A stretch of 64,000 bases of DNA, from positions 1,074,039,240 through 1,074,103,239 of the forward strand of contig NC_056732.1 of NCBI RefSeq assembly GCF_019279795.1. The letters run 5' to 3'. Position 1 is the first letter of the stretch. Each line of letters begins with the position of its first letter. This document shows positions 33,301 to 45,146 of the stretch, one piece after another. The position numbers were made by a program, and so were the translations under genes. Under the pieces are notes generated by a model. It was not told where the DNA came from. It searched no databases and saw nothing but the letters and a program-made list of their open reading frames with translations. This DNA is from Protopterus annectens. Its lineage: Eukaryota; Chordata; Ceratodontiformes; Protopteridae.

Positions 33301-33650
33301 TGTGGCTGAAGAGATGTTTTTTTTAGCTGGGATGCAGTATCTGAGTTGCATGGACATAATGGGATCATGCTGGGTTTGGTTCTGGTGGCTGCCAGGGGTG
33401 CAATTGTTAGAGAGTGGGGTCTGGATCTTGACCAACAGTTTGAGGTGGTAAATGTGGTGATGGAGATGGGGGAACTGGCAGTGGGATCTTTGGAGGGGGG
33501 AAGCAGATTGCATGGAGGGGGATGCTAGTTGTGGGAATAATGGATGTAGGGTGTTGTTTTGAGGGGTGAGATTTGGGGGGCAGTAGTTGACTGGGCTGTG
33601 GTGTTGGGTTGGTGGTTATTGTGCAGAAGATTCTATGTGATGTGTGGTGT
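30370..33650 (-). mobile_element. CR1-clade LINE copy G, long
   Basis: The minus-strand 3' end GGTTCATAGGTGTGTTC lies at the left. ORF2 blocks from right to left: endonuclease (SIFLKDTHTS; ILGNFNYPSIRW; LDLVITNMGDH; SDHKLITVEI; 31999-32934), linker (KKRKPIWWSLVINKLYNRRKKLLQK), RT (MGPDNIPGCILHELQNEL; MSLLCKAMEHVIMDLLNKD; HTAYLDLAKAFDTIPHSGIIDKL; 31513-31963), the active site read as FTDD (31136-31453) and the C-terminal end (NRTCWRDRF; 30462-30689). Upstream, 33078-33513 encodes proline- and threonine-rich sequence ending KQKFQVLQTL, the start of the endonuclease; about 170 bp of the endonuclease N-terminus are missing at 33070. Several frameshifts. The 5' edge is approximate. Confidence 0.85.
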
Positions 33651-34303
33651 TTGTTTTCATTTGTATATATGTGTGATTGCCTATGCTATGGGTGATGATT
33701 CAGCAGAGACAGATGATTAAAAAAAGGAAAAACCTTCATGTCAGAGAAGAGGGAGATGCATAAATCCTTGAAAAGTTACACTACTTCTGCAATGCATAAA
33801 CTGTAGCTATTCCCAGTATTCCCAGTATATCATTGTAGGCTAGGATTCTGTTTCATAATTCCAAGTTCCTTACAGTTTTTCCTGAAAGCAGTGTCTTGCT
33901 GTCTTGCTGTCACTCGAAAATCTGAATTTTGTGCCATCTAACTTCATTCTTGAAGAGGTTTCTGAGTTGTGTTCTATAATGATGAGCAATATGAAAGCAG
34001 TAATATCCAACAGGGTGAGAGTTAAAAGGAAACAATGGCCCACCCCTGGAAGGTCCATTATTTCTGTGCAAATCTCACCCTGTTAGGCATCACTGTGCTG
34101 ACATTGGGATATTTGTTAAATTGCTTTGTAATTGTGTTTTTTATTAGTCTGTACATTTTGTTTTATATGTTTCACAAAAACTAGTATCCTATGTAATGTT
34201 TCAAAATTGCTGTAGCATATGTAATTTTTGGAGGAGGACATATTTTATATCCAAAATATAAGTTATGTAAGTATTTACAATTCACACACACGCAGTATTT
34301 AAA

Positions 34304-34306
<3 letters not shown>
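33651..34306. other. No recognisable gene
   Basis: Unique-looking sequence; no supported feature. Confidence 0.5.

Positions 34307-34371
<65 letters not shown>
34307..34371. repeat. (CA)n microsatellite
   Basis: About 32 CA units; a shorter imperfect CA stretch precedes it at 34283-34292. Confidence 0.95.
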
Positions 34372-34374
<3 letters not shown>

Positions 34375-34783
34375 TGTACCCAGCAATTACAGCCACTTTC
34401 CTGACTGAATACACCTTAGATGTCTCAATGTGGTTAATGAATGAAAAAAATTCCTGCTGTACAAGGCACTCCTATTCCCATGCCTCTGAACTATCCCTGA
34501 TTTTGCCTAATATTTTTGCTCTGTCTCTTGAAAATGTATGACTTTCTGGTAAATCGCAGAGATTTACAGTCAGTCAATAATATCTTATTGTTTAGAAAAT
34601 GCATATTGATGAGAAACCTCTTGTCTATTTACTTTTTAAGTGAATTAAGGTTGTAATTAAAAATTAACCATGATCTTTGTACCCTCATTATTGCAACGCT
34701 TTCTGCAACTCTTGGTCAAAGAAATTGAGAGGAACGCACTCCCTCCCTCTCTCCTACCTCTGTCACAAACACACAGATGCACA

Positions 34784-34861
<78 letters not shown>
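34784..34861. repeat. (AC)n microsatellite
   Basis: About 38 AC units. Confidence 0.95.
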
Positions 34862-34865
<4 letters not shown>

Positions 34866-35102
34866 TGTGTGCACACACACACACTTGCATTCATTTTTAA
34901 TGTTTATGTTTGATAAATGTGGCTTGTACTTAGCAAGGGAAAAGTAAATAGGCAAGTTCCTGTAACTGGAGCGGTAGTTACTTTTGCTACTTGAATTATT
35001 TTTCTCTATTTTATTTACTTTTTGAATTGTATGCCCACTTAACTGACATATTTATCAAGAGTAAACATGCTGTTTGTTTGTTTTTTTTCCAATATCAAGC
35101 AA

Positions 35103-35265
35103 TAGATGGATTGGACAGCATATGTGTGCATGGTATGGAAGAACAACCTCAGCAGGGCTACACACCTGGAAGTGTAAACACTGGCTCTGGACGATTGTCA
35201 CTGTTGATGTGACCCCATGACCCCATGTGAAAAAATGGGAAAAATGGGTTGTGGATGGCTGGATC
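35103..35265 (+). mobile_element. SINE fragment, tail type c
   Basis: The sequence from GATGGATTGGAC to GTGGATGGCTGGAT matches the 3' half of the SINE at 40613-41235 (shared blocks AGCAGGGCTAC, GATTGTCACTGTTGATGTGA, GGGTTGTGGATG). The tRNA-like head is missing. Confidence 0.75.
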
Positions 35266-36292
35266 TGTACATTAATACCCTGTTGGAGAATGTTTGTTCT
35301 CCATTAAGTTATCATTATATGTTTTGCCCACTATTTAACATTCACTAAGTGTTTTGGCAAAGCCTCTATTTTCTGTATTTTTAGAAGACTTTTAGAGAGA
35401 TTTCAGTTATTTTCCTCATAAGAAGAACCCCTTCTCCTTCGGTCATTTTGATTGCACAGTCACTCCTGAAACAAACACATGGTCAATAGAAACTTAATGA
35501 ATTATTGTGGTATGGCTAAAGCACAACTTTGTAATAACCATGATATAAAGTCATGAAGCTTCAGCCTTGCCTTTAGTTCTCTGCTTTCTTGTTCAGGTCG
35601 CAAGCATTGATATGTACAACATTTAGCCAATGAAGGACAGCCATCTGGGTAGGTGAACTCCAGAGAAGGTTTTGAATGAGCCACGGAAAACAGATAAGAG
35701 ATTCAAGACTGCTTTTCATACCCCATTAGCTGACCAGCTTCAGAAAAGTGTCCAAAGTAGATGTTGTATGACAAGTAAAGTCTAATTTTCCACTTTCAAT
35801 AAACACTAAAACATTTAATAAAGAACAATTATTTAGTTCAAAGACTTGAACTTTGACTTCAAATGTATTCCAGTGCTTATTTCCTAAGCATATGGACACA
35901 ATTCAGTGTAAGGCAGTATAGCCAAAAAACAAAACAAAACAAAAAATATGACAAAATGAAAACTTATCTGCAGTACAAGGACTCTGAAAACAGTATTAAA
36001 CCGGTCTATCCTGAAATGTCGACAAATGGTGGGATTATACTAATAATATCTCAGTAAATAGTGCATCCTAACTCACTTAAGGGTGGCAAAAAGAAACAGC
36101 CATTGCAACTGTGGCTTTGTTCCTTATTTGTGTTTTATACATGTGTAAATATATCATGGAGTCAGACAAGGCACAGTCAGTTAATGAACCATAAACATCT
36201 TGCCAATACACACCATCATAGGGCACTTCCCATCAATGTGTAGGATATGTGGCTAACCATCTCGTACACATTCCTTGCAGTAATCTTTAACA
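35266..36292. other. No recognisable gene
   Basis: No supported feature; short open stretches have no family features. Confidence 0.5.
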
Positions 36293-36344
<52 letters not shown>

Positions 36345-36366
36345 TGATGATGATGATGATGATGAT
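36293..36366. repeat. (AAT)n-(GAT)n microsatellite
   Basis: About 17 AAT units pass directly into about eight GAT units. Confidence 0.95.
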
Positions 36367-39300
36367 AATGATGGTATTTTTGCAGGGCTCAAGATTTCAA
36401 GTTTGGTTACCTCATCTCTAAACACATTAACTCTGAAATCATGACACAGAGGGTAAGAAGAAACATCCTTATCCCCATTATTATGCAATATCATACAACT
36501 TAATTGCCCAGTTTCTATGAAACATTGGAACTGAAACTAGATGAACAATTCTCACTTAGCTGGAACATGGCTTGACCAAGGGCATGGAACTCAACAGTGT
36601 AAGCCAAGCAATGGTGCTGTATACCTTCAAGTTCAAAAATGGGAGGAACGTTTAAAAGAAAATGTATCTGGATTATTAACAGCAGACATCAAAATGACAC
36701 TGTTGTAATTTATGTCTTTATTGTATTACACCAATGTGGATAAAGAATGGTTATTAACAGGGTAGGTATTTTATGTGATACAAGTAGCAGCCATCTTAAT
36801 TCTGAGTCTAAACATTTGTATGGAGAAGAAAGAAAAGGCCATTGCTGTGACTGGTGTTGAACTACAGACCATCAAAAGAATAACTACAACTCTGATTTCA
36901 TTCAGAGAATTCACTGATTCCTTAAATCATAAATGTGTATAGCATTTACTAAACATGACTGCAGCAACATCACTCATTCATTTTACTACAGGAATAAATA
37001 CATTTAGGGTTAAACTTCAGGGACCTGTAACTTACTATAAAAATAAACACATGTAGGGTTACACTTCAGAGACCTGTAACCCACATCTGCACCATTCCGT
37101 ATGAAAATAACTTTTGTAGTATATCTACATCCACAGTAACAATGCTGAAAAATAGCAGAGAATACTATGAGTGAAGTTATGTCTGCAGCAGTGGTGTGGA
37201 AAGCATTCAATAAACTAAGCTCTTCCATCCTTGGGTAACTGCCACCAAGCTACAATGTGTATGTAACCTTCTTAATACACTACTGTCAATCAAATAAGGC
37301 ACTTCATTAACAGGTGCAGTTTTTAATTCATATTCTTGTTCAGTTGAAGTCATTTTCTTGGCTATACAATGATTACTGAGCACTATTATTATTTAGGTAA
37401 GTTGCAGAACTTTACAAATATCAGTACGTGCCTCTTAGTGGAATATATTTTCTGGCTATAATCCAAGCTGTGAACTACACAATGCACTCTTCATGCATAA
37501 TTTGCAACCATATCTTATCAATAATGTTTTTTGTTGTGTGAGAAGTAAAAGTCTATTCCTCTGTTCCTGTGTTGCCTTGGAGTATGTGATGGTCCCTTCC
37601 TCACTTCTGGGCCTGAATTAGCACCTCTAGCGCCACCAGTCTGTAAAAGCAATAACGACATTAGTGAGTATATTATATTTAAAACATGAAAGGTGTTAAC
37701 GCTTTGCTGTTCTTGATACTCATGATTATCGTTTTTTTATTATATACCTGTCTATATTTTAAATCTGCATAAAACCAACAATTCATTTACTATCATTGCT
37801 CAAGTGATGTTTCAGTAAAAACATAGAATTTAGATACATGTAGTTCCTTCTGCTGGACTGGCAGTCACACAGTGGGAGTGTAGCAGAGATGCTCCAGAGA
37901 TCTACACATTAGGAAATAAAGATGTGTCATAGTGCTTATCTGCTCAAAACTGCACTGAAAGGACTCTGAAGGTCTGAAGAGCTAAAAAGGGACAAAGAAG
38001 GAGCAACAGTGTGAGCAGGACCCGGAAAACAGTTGTGGCAAAATAAAAATAGACAATCAAGAGGAAAACATGGCAGGTCAATTAAGAAAACTCACTAAAA
38101 TTGTACTAAAGGTGCAAAACCAGCACAATCTAGGAATTTTGGAGAAAAAGAGTATTAGAAAACAAAAGAAAAAGATTAAAGAAGTGCAAGTAACAGCAGA
38201 AAAATTAAACAATAAAGGTGAAAGGAAATGAACAGTTGGAAAAGTTAAAAGAAAGAACAGTCTGAAAAGTTAAGAGAAAGGAAATGAACAGTCTGAAAAG
38301 TTAAAAAAGAAAAACATAAGAAATGGAGATAAAATACAAGAAGTGAGTCTGCCTTAATAAAATAAGGGATCAAAAGAGTAGCAGGCAAAAGGAATACAGC
38401 AAGATAACTGGGGAATGGTTGACAAGGGCTACTGATAGGGAGGAGACAAAGGAAGAAAAATACTCTTAGAGGTAACATTGGCAGCTAAATAACAGATACA
38501 AAGCTCATGGCTCCAGCAAGACCAGTAACCAATGGTCCAAGGGAAACAGTTTTCAAAGAACACCAGAGGTAGCAGCATAGAAAGAACCCCAGCAAAAATA
38601 TATAAAGGCAATTTTATAATGACTGAGATGATGAAATGCTACACAGAATCAGCCAACAATATAACTTTACAATATTGGAGTACCAGAGACAGCAAACGTT
38701 GAACTGAAGAACTTTGCTGGTGTGCTGAGAATAATGGTTAAGTGTTCCTCTGACACTATAATGGTCCACAGGACTTCAGGCTCATTTCTTCTCCAGATAT
38801 TAGGTCTAGTGTCACTGCAATGCATTTACTTGGGTTTTGCTACAAATAAAATAATATTAATGAAGATGCAAGCAACACAAATTGTATTTATACTTAGAAA
38901 TAATTTATTTCTCATTGAACAGGATACTTCCACAATGATTTAAAAGGCCAGGAAGAATTAGGTGTATTAAAATGTTAATAAAGACAGTTATAAAGTTTGC
39001 CATAATGCGCACAATTAAGCTAAAAATGATGCTCTAATCTAGCCAACACATGTTAGTTCAGTGTCTAGAGAAGACAAACATGAAACCTGATAAGAAAGAA
39101 ATAACCTTGGAAATGGTTGACTGAGCAGGTGATGTGTCTAGAAATAACACTGGTGAAGGAAAGAACATGTGAACATTTGAAAATGTGAGACACAGAACCC
39201 TAGGTAGAATGAATTTGTTAAGAAAGTAATGTCAGGTAAAACCAGCAGAGATTTTGTTAATGTTCTTTACTGAAACATTTTCAAAAATATTATAGCTTAC

Positions 39301-40612
39301 CAGGCTGACCACAGATATCAAACCCTTAACAGCTTAGCACAACTTTCTTACAGTACTAGCCTAGTACTATTACAAAACAACCAGCACCTTTCAGACATTT
39401 GAAGCTGCTCTATACAACTAAAATGTCTCTCTATGGTAATTGCAGTTATTGATGTTGCAAGTCCCAATAGACTAAGAAATAACGGCAGTGAATTTCAAAG
39501 CTCAATGCTTCATCATTACCCCTGTATCCTTTGACATAGGGGATGCTGACTCCTGACTGTTCAGAACTACTGCACTTTAAATAAGGGGGAATATTCTGGA
39601 AGTACTGCAATCTTGGACATAGTATATATTCCCCCACATTCACTTCTGCTTTTCCAAAGACTGCAATTACAGTTGACAGAATATCAACAGGGACCCATAA
39701 AACATATTCCTTTCACTCTCTGTTGCCCAGCTCCAATTATATGTACATACAGGAATGCAGAGAAACAAAGGAGATAATTCAACAGCACCGTCTGACCTCT
39801 CATCACTCCCTTCGGACAATAAAGAGTTAAACTCTTACAGAGAGAGCCCACAGCGAAAGCACTACCATCTACCTAGTGCACCCAGCTCCCTTCTCAGTTC
39901 CTGACTTGCAACTAGGATCTTCATACTCAATAGCAACTCCACTCCCAGTTGTCAAGTTTCATTCCTCTTGATAATGACCTCCCATTTTCTTTCAATTAAT
40001 TAACCTATATCCCTGCATTTTGACAGAAAGTCTTTATGTAATGCAACTATACATTTTCAACATCTGACACTGAAAGATAATTTTATAAAATAAGATTCTT
40101 GGATATACTCTTTATTCTGCCAGAGGTAAAATGGCACAATAAATGACAAGATAACTTCCATTCAAGAGACGGTAAATGAGGAAAAATGCTCTCTGAAACT
40201 GTTTATAGCTATTGTATAAGAATAAAGCAAGGCCCACCCCCATGTAAGAAAGAGATCACTTTTCCAGCAGCAGCTGCACACAGATTCCTAGTAGTGAATC
40301 TGGCTAATTTCAAAATGACCTTCTGAATGCCCCTTGCTCCACAATGTCCAACTGGTTAAGCAAAAAAAAAAAAAAAAACTCATGTTATGCACATCTTCCT
40401 TAGCACTTCAAAACATAACTGACATAGAACAGACATTACTGTATTTTCCAGTAGTTTGAGACAGCTGCAAAGGAATGAATTCTGTTTCACTTTGCTAGTG
40501 TAATCATCATGATTATTACCAACACTGTTATTACGTCAACTGTATACTTGCATTAAGTACTGTGTTCTCTAGATAGTTAAGTAGGTGTTCTAGTCTCACT
40601 GCAGTTAACTTA
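36367..40612. other. Intergenic sequence, nothing recognised
   Basis: Over 4 kb without a transposon family, long open frame or RNA gene that I can support. It is AT-rich and contains a run of purine-rich sequence at about 38040-38600. A poly(A) run lies at 40363-40378. This is the longest stretch without recognisable repeats in the window. Confidence 0.5.
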
Positions 40613-41235
40613 GGGAACGGCACAGTGGTGCAGCAGATAGTGTTGTTGCCTCACAACAAGAGGTTTCCAGGTTCAATTCTCAGCTGGGGTGCCTTCGGTG
40701 TGGAGTCTACATGTCCTCCCTGTGTTTGCGTGGGTTTCCTCCCACATTCCAAAGACATGCAGTAGCTGGATTGGATGTGGACCTCTCAACCAATTGGGGA
40801 CAAATTTCAACAGAATCAGGGACACTTTTAAAATATTAGTGCTATTAACTTGAAACACTGACAGAATCAGAGCATATGAATTAATACACATTTTCTGAAG
40901 TAAAAGAAGTTTATAACTCTTAATTATTGTCATTATTCATTAAGTGTAATTTACCACCTTTCCTCCAAAAGTCACTAGTTTTAGGAGGGATTAAGAGGTA
41001 CAGAGTTAAAATCTGAGTCAAAATCAGGGACGTCCCTGAAAATCAGCGACAGTTGAGAGGTATGATTGGATGCTCTAAATTGCCTACAGGTGTGAGTGTG
41101 TGTGGTATGAAAGAACTACTGCAGCAGGGCTACCCACCTGGTGGTGTAAACCTTGGCTCTAGATGATTGTCACTGTTGAAGTAACACCCTGACCCCATGA
41201 GCAAAATGTGAAAAAGGGGTTGTGGATGCATGGAT
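40613..41235 (+). mobile_element. tRNA-derived SINE (V-SINE type), tail type c
   Basis: The head GGCACAGTGGTGCAGCAG (A box) and GGTTCAATTCT (B box near 40670) is followed by the conserved body (GGTGCCTTCGGTGTGGAG; GTTTGCGTGGGTTTCCTCCC; CCAAAGACATGCAG), the type found in zebrafish DANA/V-SINEs. The body is interrupted at ATTGGATG by a 287-bp MITE and resumes at CTCTAAATTGCC. The tail (AGCAGGGCTACCCACC, GGGGTTGTGGATGCATGG) is shared with the fragment at 35103. It is pol III-type non-coding DNA mobilised by LINE proteins. Confidence 0.85.
40778..41064. mobile_element. hAT-like MITE inserted in the SINE
   Basis: A 287-bp insert flanked by an exact 8-bp duplication ATTGGATG (40770-40777 and 41065-41072). 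The ends share ACCTCTCAAC as inverted repeats (the right end reads CATACCTCTCAAC outward-in). An exact palindrome TCAGGGACGTCCCTGA lies at 41024-41039. The 8-bp target duplication is the hAT superfamily rule; no transposase is encoded. Confidence 0.78.
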
Positions 41236-42085
41236 TCTTTCACCATTCCTAGTGGGAGTATGTGTTACAAAAACAGCGATTGCCAAGACAAAAAATTTAT
41301 ATCACTGTCACTGACCATCAGTATAATGGGCAGAGGAATATGGTTTTCTAACTAAAATTAAGATTCCATGGCCTGGGGAGTTGGATTGCTGACTAACCAG
41401 TTATTCATAAAACTTGAGAGATGCAAGCAAATGACCATGAAATCCATTACAACAAGTGAAAACAATAGCAAGATGAGCCATAACCAAACAAAAATAAGGC
41501 TAAAACTGGACAGAGAGGATAAGTTACCTAAGACAAGAGGAACAGGAGCCTCCTGAACACTACAACAGTTCTGGGTCATCCAGACTGAGCACCTATTTCT
41601 CTTGTTCTTATAAACTGAGTGAGTGCAAGGCTTTTACAAAACCAGTAAAACATAAACCAGATTATCTGCAAGACATGATGGGTTCTGTCTGCTAGTGGAA
41701 TCACAGCTAGCAAGACGTTAGATTATGGCATGACAGCAAAAAATAGGGCTTCAGCATGTTAGGACAGGTGAAACTTTTGGATGATCATGCCTCACAGGTC
41801 TACTTATGAGATAAAAGAATGGCAAATGAATTTTCCTCCCTTGCCTCTGATAGCAACTTGGAAAGTGGAGCTACTTGGGGAAATACAGACAGGACTAGGA
41901 AGATAGTGAAAAGGTAACTCTGAGGGTTCCATATTTGGCTAAGATAATAGAACAGAACTCTGGTATTTGGAAATGGTTGAGGATACAAACTGATCTAGGT
42001 CACTGGGAAGGCAGTTTATACTCAGATGCATTCCTTCCTCACCTGACAAGACCTTTCAGTCTCTTGTTAGTCCAGTTTTATGCCA
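41236..42085. other. No recognisable gene
   Basis: No supported feature between the SINE and the L2 fragment. Confidence 0.5.
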
Positions 42086-43200
42086 AAGCACAGTACTAAG
42101 ACTACAGTAATTCCAGAGGTCACTGACCTCCTGATGGTAGGGGATCAACTTTTATGTTTGGTCTTGGTCCTACTTGATTTCTCAATGACTTCTAATACTG
42201 CAGACCTCAGAATCCTTATTAGCTACTTGGAACAATACTGCAGTTCTACTGGCCCTGTTTTCCAACTGTTTAAATCTTACCTCTCAGGCTACTAACAAAG
42301 GGTGTCTTCTTGTTCTGTCTTCCTCTTCATTCTCTTTTGAGTGTGGGGTGCCACAGAGTTCATTCTTGCTTTTTATGGTATACATGTTATCACGTAAAGA
42401 GATCATTATGGAGAGAGGTATTTACTGTCAATCATATGCTGATAATATCCAGCTACATCTCTCCTTTTCCTTGAATTCTTTGATTCACTTTATTAATTTT
42501 AAGACTGTTTGGATGAAATTGCACATTGGTTATTATTTAATCAGCTAAAGTCAAACCACAGAAAACCAAAGCCATGTTGTTTTCATTGACTGTTCAGCCA
42601 CCACATTGTCCCCTGCTTTCACTCTTGTTCACATATGGAGGCAATATGCTAGTATATGAGTCTTGCATTCAGTATCTGGATGTGGTTCTTTCAGGGATCA
42701 GATTTCATCTTTCATTAAGACCTCTTACTTCCATTAAAGAACTTGGATAAAAAAATAAATGTTTTTTGGACTTGGCAATGATGGTTCATGAGCTGGGTTA
42801 CTTGATACAAATGCAGTGGGTGCACAATTCTGAAGCCAGAATTGTGAATATATTTTAATGCTCCAGCCAATATTAGACCGGTCTTGCAGGATCTGCACTG
42901 GATGTTAGTCACAGCCAGATGTGCCTTTAAAATCTTAACATTCGCCTACTATGCCCTTCACAGTCTGGGCCCTGTCTAAATTAAAGAGTTACTGAGATCC
43001 TATAATCCAGACAGACACCTCAGGTTATTAAGCAAGAGACTGCTAGGGACTAGGCTGGAAACATCTGGTAGGGTGTCACTTGCTTACACTGTACTTGTCC
43101 TTGATTAGGGCAAGTGATTCTGTGTCTTTCAATAAGATGGCTCATTTTGTTTAAGCTTTTTACAAAAGTATAATTAGAGCCACACAGGGGCACATCCACC
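42086..43200 (+). mobile_element. L2-clade LINE fragment, very old
   Basis: Plus-strand remnants of an L2 ORF2 in broken frames: LVLLDFSMTSNTAD (from an LDFSAAFDT block), QLFKSYLSGY, then GCHRV-type GVPQSS near 42350, SYADNIQLHLSFS (active site YADD to YADN, near 42435), LNQLK, QDLHWMLV near 42890 and KILTFAYYALHSLGPV. The order and wording fit the L2 family rather than the CR1 copies nearby. Numerous stops and frameshifts; both ends are approximate. Confidence 0.75.
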
Positions 43201-44123
43201 ACCTCTGCATGGTTGAATTTGTGAGTAGTACTTATTCTATTTATTTTATTTTTTTTAATTTATTTTACTGCATGTAGTTTCACTCATTATTATTTATTTC
43301 CAGTTATGCTGTCTGTATTTTCTCTTTATATTAATAGTACAATGCCTAGGTTTAGGCATCTAAATTATTTTAATAAATATATAATTCATGCATACTGCAT
43401 TTTCCAACATACTAAGTTCTCAATCACTTGTATAAGTTATAAACTCATATTCTGTTTATTTCTAACAAGTTAGTTGATAACTTGTATATAGTTATCCTCT
43501 GTTTATCTATTGTTTTTATCTTTCTTTTGCCTTAGCTATTACCATTGCATTTAATAATTTACACTGTATCTACTCTTTATACTTGGTACTTGTCTGTCAT
43601 TCTGTCTGCCTTGTGGCTTAGACTGTACCTAAAAAGGGAACAGTCACCTATCTGTAATAAATGTAAAATACAAAAAAGTGGTCCAGGTATTTCAAACAAT
43701 TTATAATATGGAATGTTATCGATATTAAAACTGTTGACAGATATTATGACAAAGAAAGTAGAAAACTTTGTAAGAGTTCTAGATAGGCTAGAACAGTACG
43801 GGCTTCTAGTAACACAGGCAAGTGTGAAATTTTTTTGAAGATGTGACTGACAATAATGGACTATACAAGTTACAAGACAAGAAGAGCCCTGTTATAAAAT
43901 CATTCAGACCTCAATATACATTGCAAATGAGGTCTGTGATGTTCCCTCTCTGTGCCAGCAATCAAGGAGCCTGCAGAGAGACTTTCACTTGGAGCAAAAA
44001 TGAATACACCCAATATTTCAAGATGCAGCTCTCTGTATCAAGCACAATTTCCCTTAAGAGCACTCAGGGAACACACTCAGCTCGGGGTCTGGGTTCCTCT
44101 CTGTCTCTGCCCAGGTCCCCAGT
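43201..44123. other. AT-rich sequence, nothing recognised
   Basis: No supported feature. Part of it may be the 3' UTR of the L2 fragment. Confidence 0.45.
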
Positions 44124-44396
44124 AATTTATTTATTTAATTAATTTATTTATTTAACATTTGTTAACCAGGAAAGTCCAACTTGGAACAAAGCCAATTTTT
44201 AGCGGAGGCCCGGGGAGAAATGCTCTAGATGCATGTCTTTGTAACGTGGGAGGAAACTGGAGTACCTGGAGGAAAACCACATGAATGCTGGGAGGACATA
44301 CAGACTCCGCACAGAAGGCGCACTCTCCAAGAATCGAACCAGGGAATCTCTTGCTGTGAGGCAACAACGCAACTGTTGCACCACTGTGCCATCCCC
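44124..44396 (-). mobile_element. tRNA-derived SINE (V-SINE type), tail type b (L2-like)
   Basis: Minus strand: head GATGGCACAGTGGTGCAACA at the right, B box GGTTCGATTCT, body (GTGCGGAGTCTGTATGTCC; GGAAACTGGAGTACC on the plus strand), then the tail TTTCTCCCCGGGCCTC through to AAATAAAT repeats. The last ~95 bp match the 3' ends of the L2-like LINEs at 8309 and 58600. Flanks TCCCCAGTA and TCCCCACTA may be a decayed target-site duplication. Confidence 0.88.
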
Positions 44397-44527
44397 ACTA
44401 GCACAGCTGCAGAGTTAAGTCCTCAGCCGAGTGTCCAAATCAAGTCCTCCACCATTCTCTCTGTAAAACCAGTGCGTCATGTCCCTGCTCCAAGTAGCTG
44501 ACACACACACTCTTTGAGATTTGATTT

Positions 44528-44528
<1 letters not shown>

Positions 44529-44575
<47 letters not shown>
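44529..44575. repeat. (CA)n microsatellite
   Basis: About 23 CA units. Confidence 0.95.
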
Positions 44576-44577
<2 letters not shown>

Positions 44578-44831
44578 GGGAAAGGCTGGTACAGGTTTAC
44601 TAGCTATGCCCCCTTCTGCCCAGACTATACAGTAGTTACTGCCACCAGACCCTCCAGGGTCAGCTACTTTAAGACTCTTGCAAGGGTACCCAATTATACT
44701 GAGTGAAATTAATATTAATATGAATGGTAGTTTGACCAATGCAGTAAGGCTTTCAGGAGTGACCACAGAATCACCAAACCGATATGAGTACTCTCAAAGG
44801 TTAAAATATTCTGTAAAGGATCAGCCACAAT

Positions 44832-45129
44832 TCTTCTTCTTCTTTCAGCTTTTCTCGGTTAGGGGTCGCCACAGTGGATCACCTTGTCCGCTCATGATTG
44901 GCAGTGGAGTTTTACGGTGTCGAGTTGCCAGCCCGGCGCCCAACCTTCCACAGAAGGCACACACCTAGGGCCAATTTAGAGTGTCCAATCCACCTGCAGC
45001 ATGTCTTTGGGATGTGGGAGGAAACCAGAGTACCCGGAGGAAACCCACGCGGCCACAGGGAGGACATGCAGACTCCGCACAGAAGGCACCCCAGGCGAGG
45101 ATCGAACTGGAGAACCCCTTGTTGTGAGG
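44832..45129 (-). mobile_element. V-SINE, tail type a (RTE-like), with 17-bp TSD
   Basis: Minus-strand SINE, 5'-truncated inside the tRNA-like head (B box region GTTCGATCCTCGCC). The body has ACTCCGCACAGAAGGCACC, GGAAACCCACGCGGCC and CATGTCTTTGGGATGTGGG on the plus strand. The 3' tail at the left is TTCTTCTTCTTCTTTC with TTAGGGGTCGCCACAG, as in the RTE fragment at 7263. An exact 17-bp target duplication AAAGGATCAGCCACAAT flanks it (44815-44831 and 45130-45146). Confidence 0.93.
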
Positions 45130-45146
45130 AAAGGATCAGCCACAAT

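Noticed and set aside
34657-34955. Open frames of alternating Cys-Val or Thr-His
   Set aside because: They are translations of the (CA)n microsatellite.
36216-36494. Open frames across the (AAT)n-(GAT)n repeat
   Set aside because: They are runs of Leu/Ser or Asn/Asp from the trinucleotide repeat, not a protein.
40613-40690. tRNA gene
   Set aside because: A and B boxes are present, but the sequence is the head of a SINE followed by the conserved SINE body and does not complete a tRNA fold.
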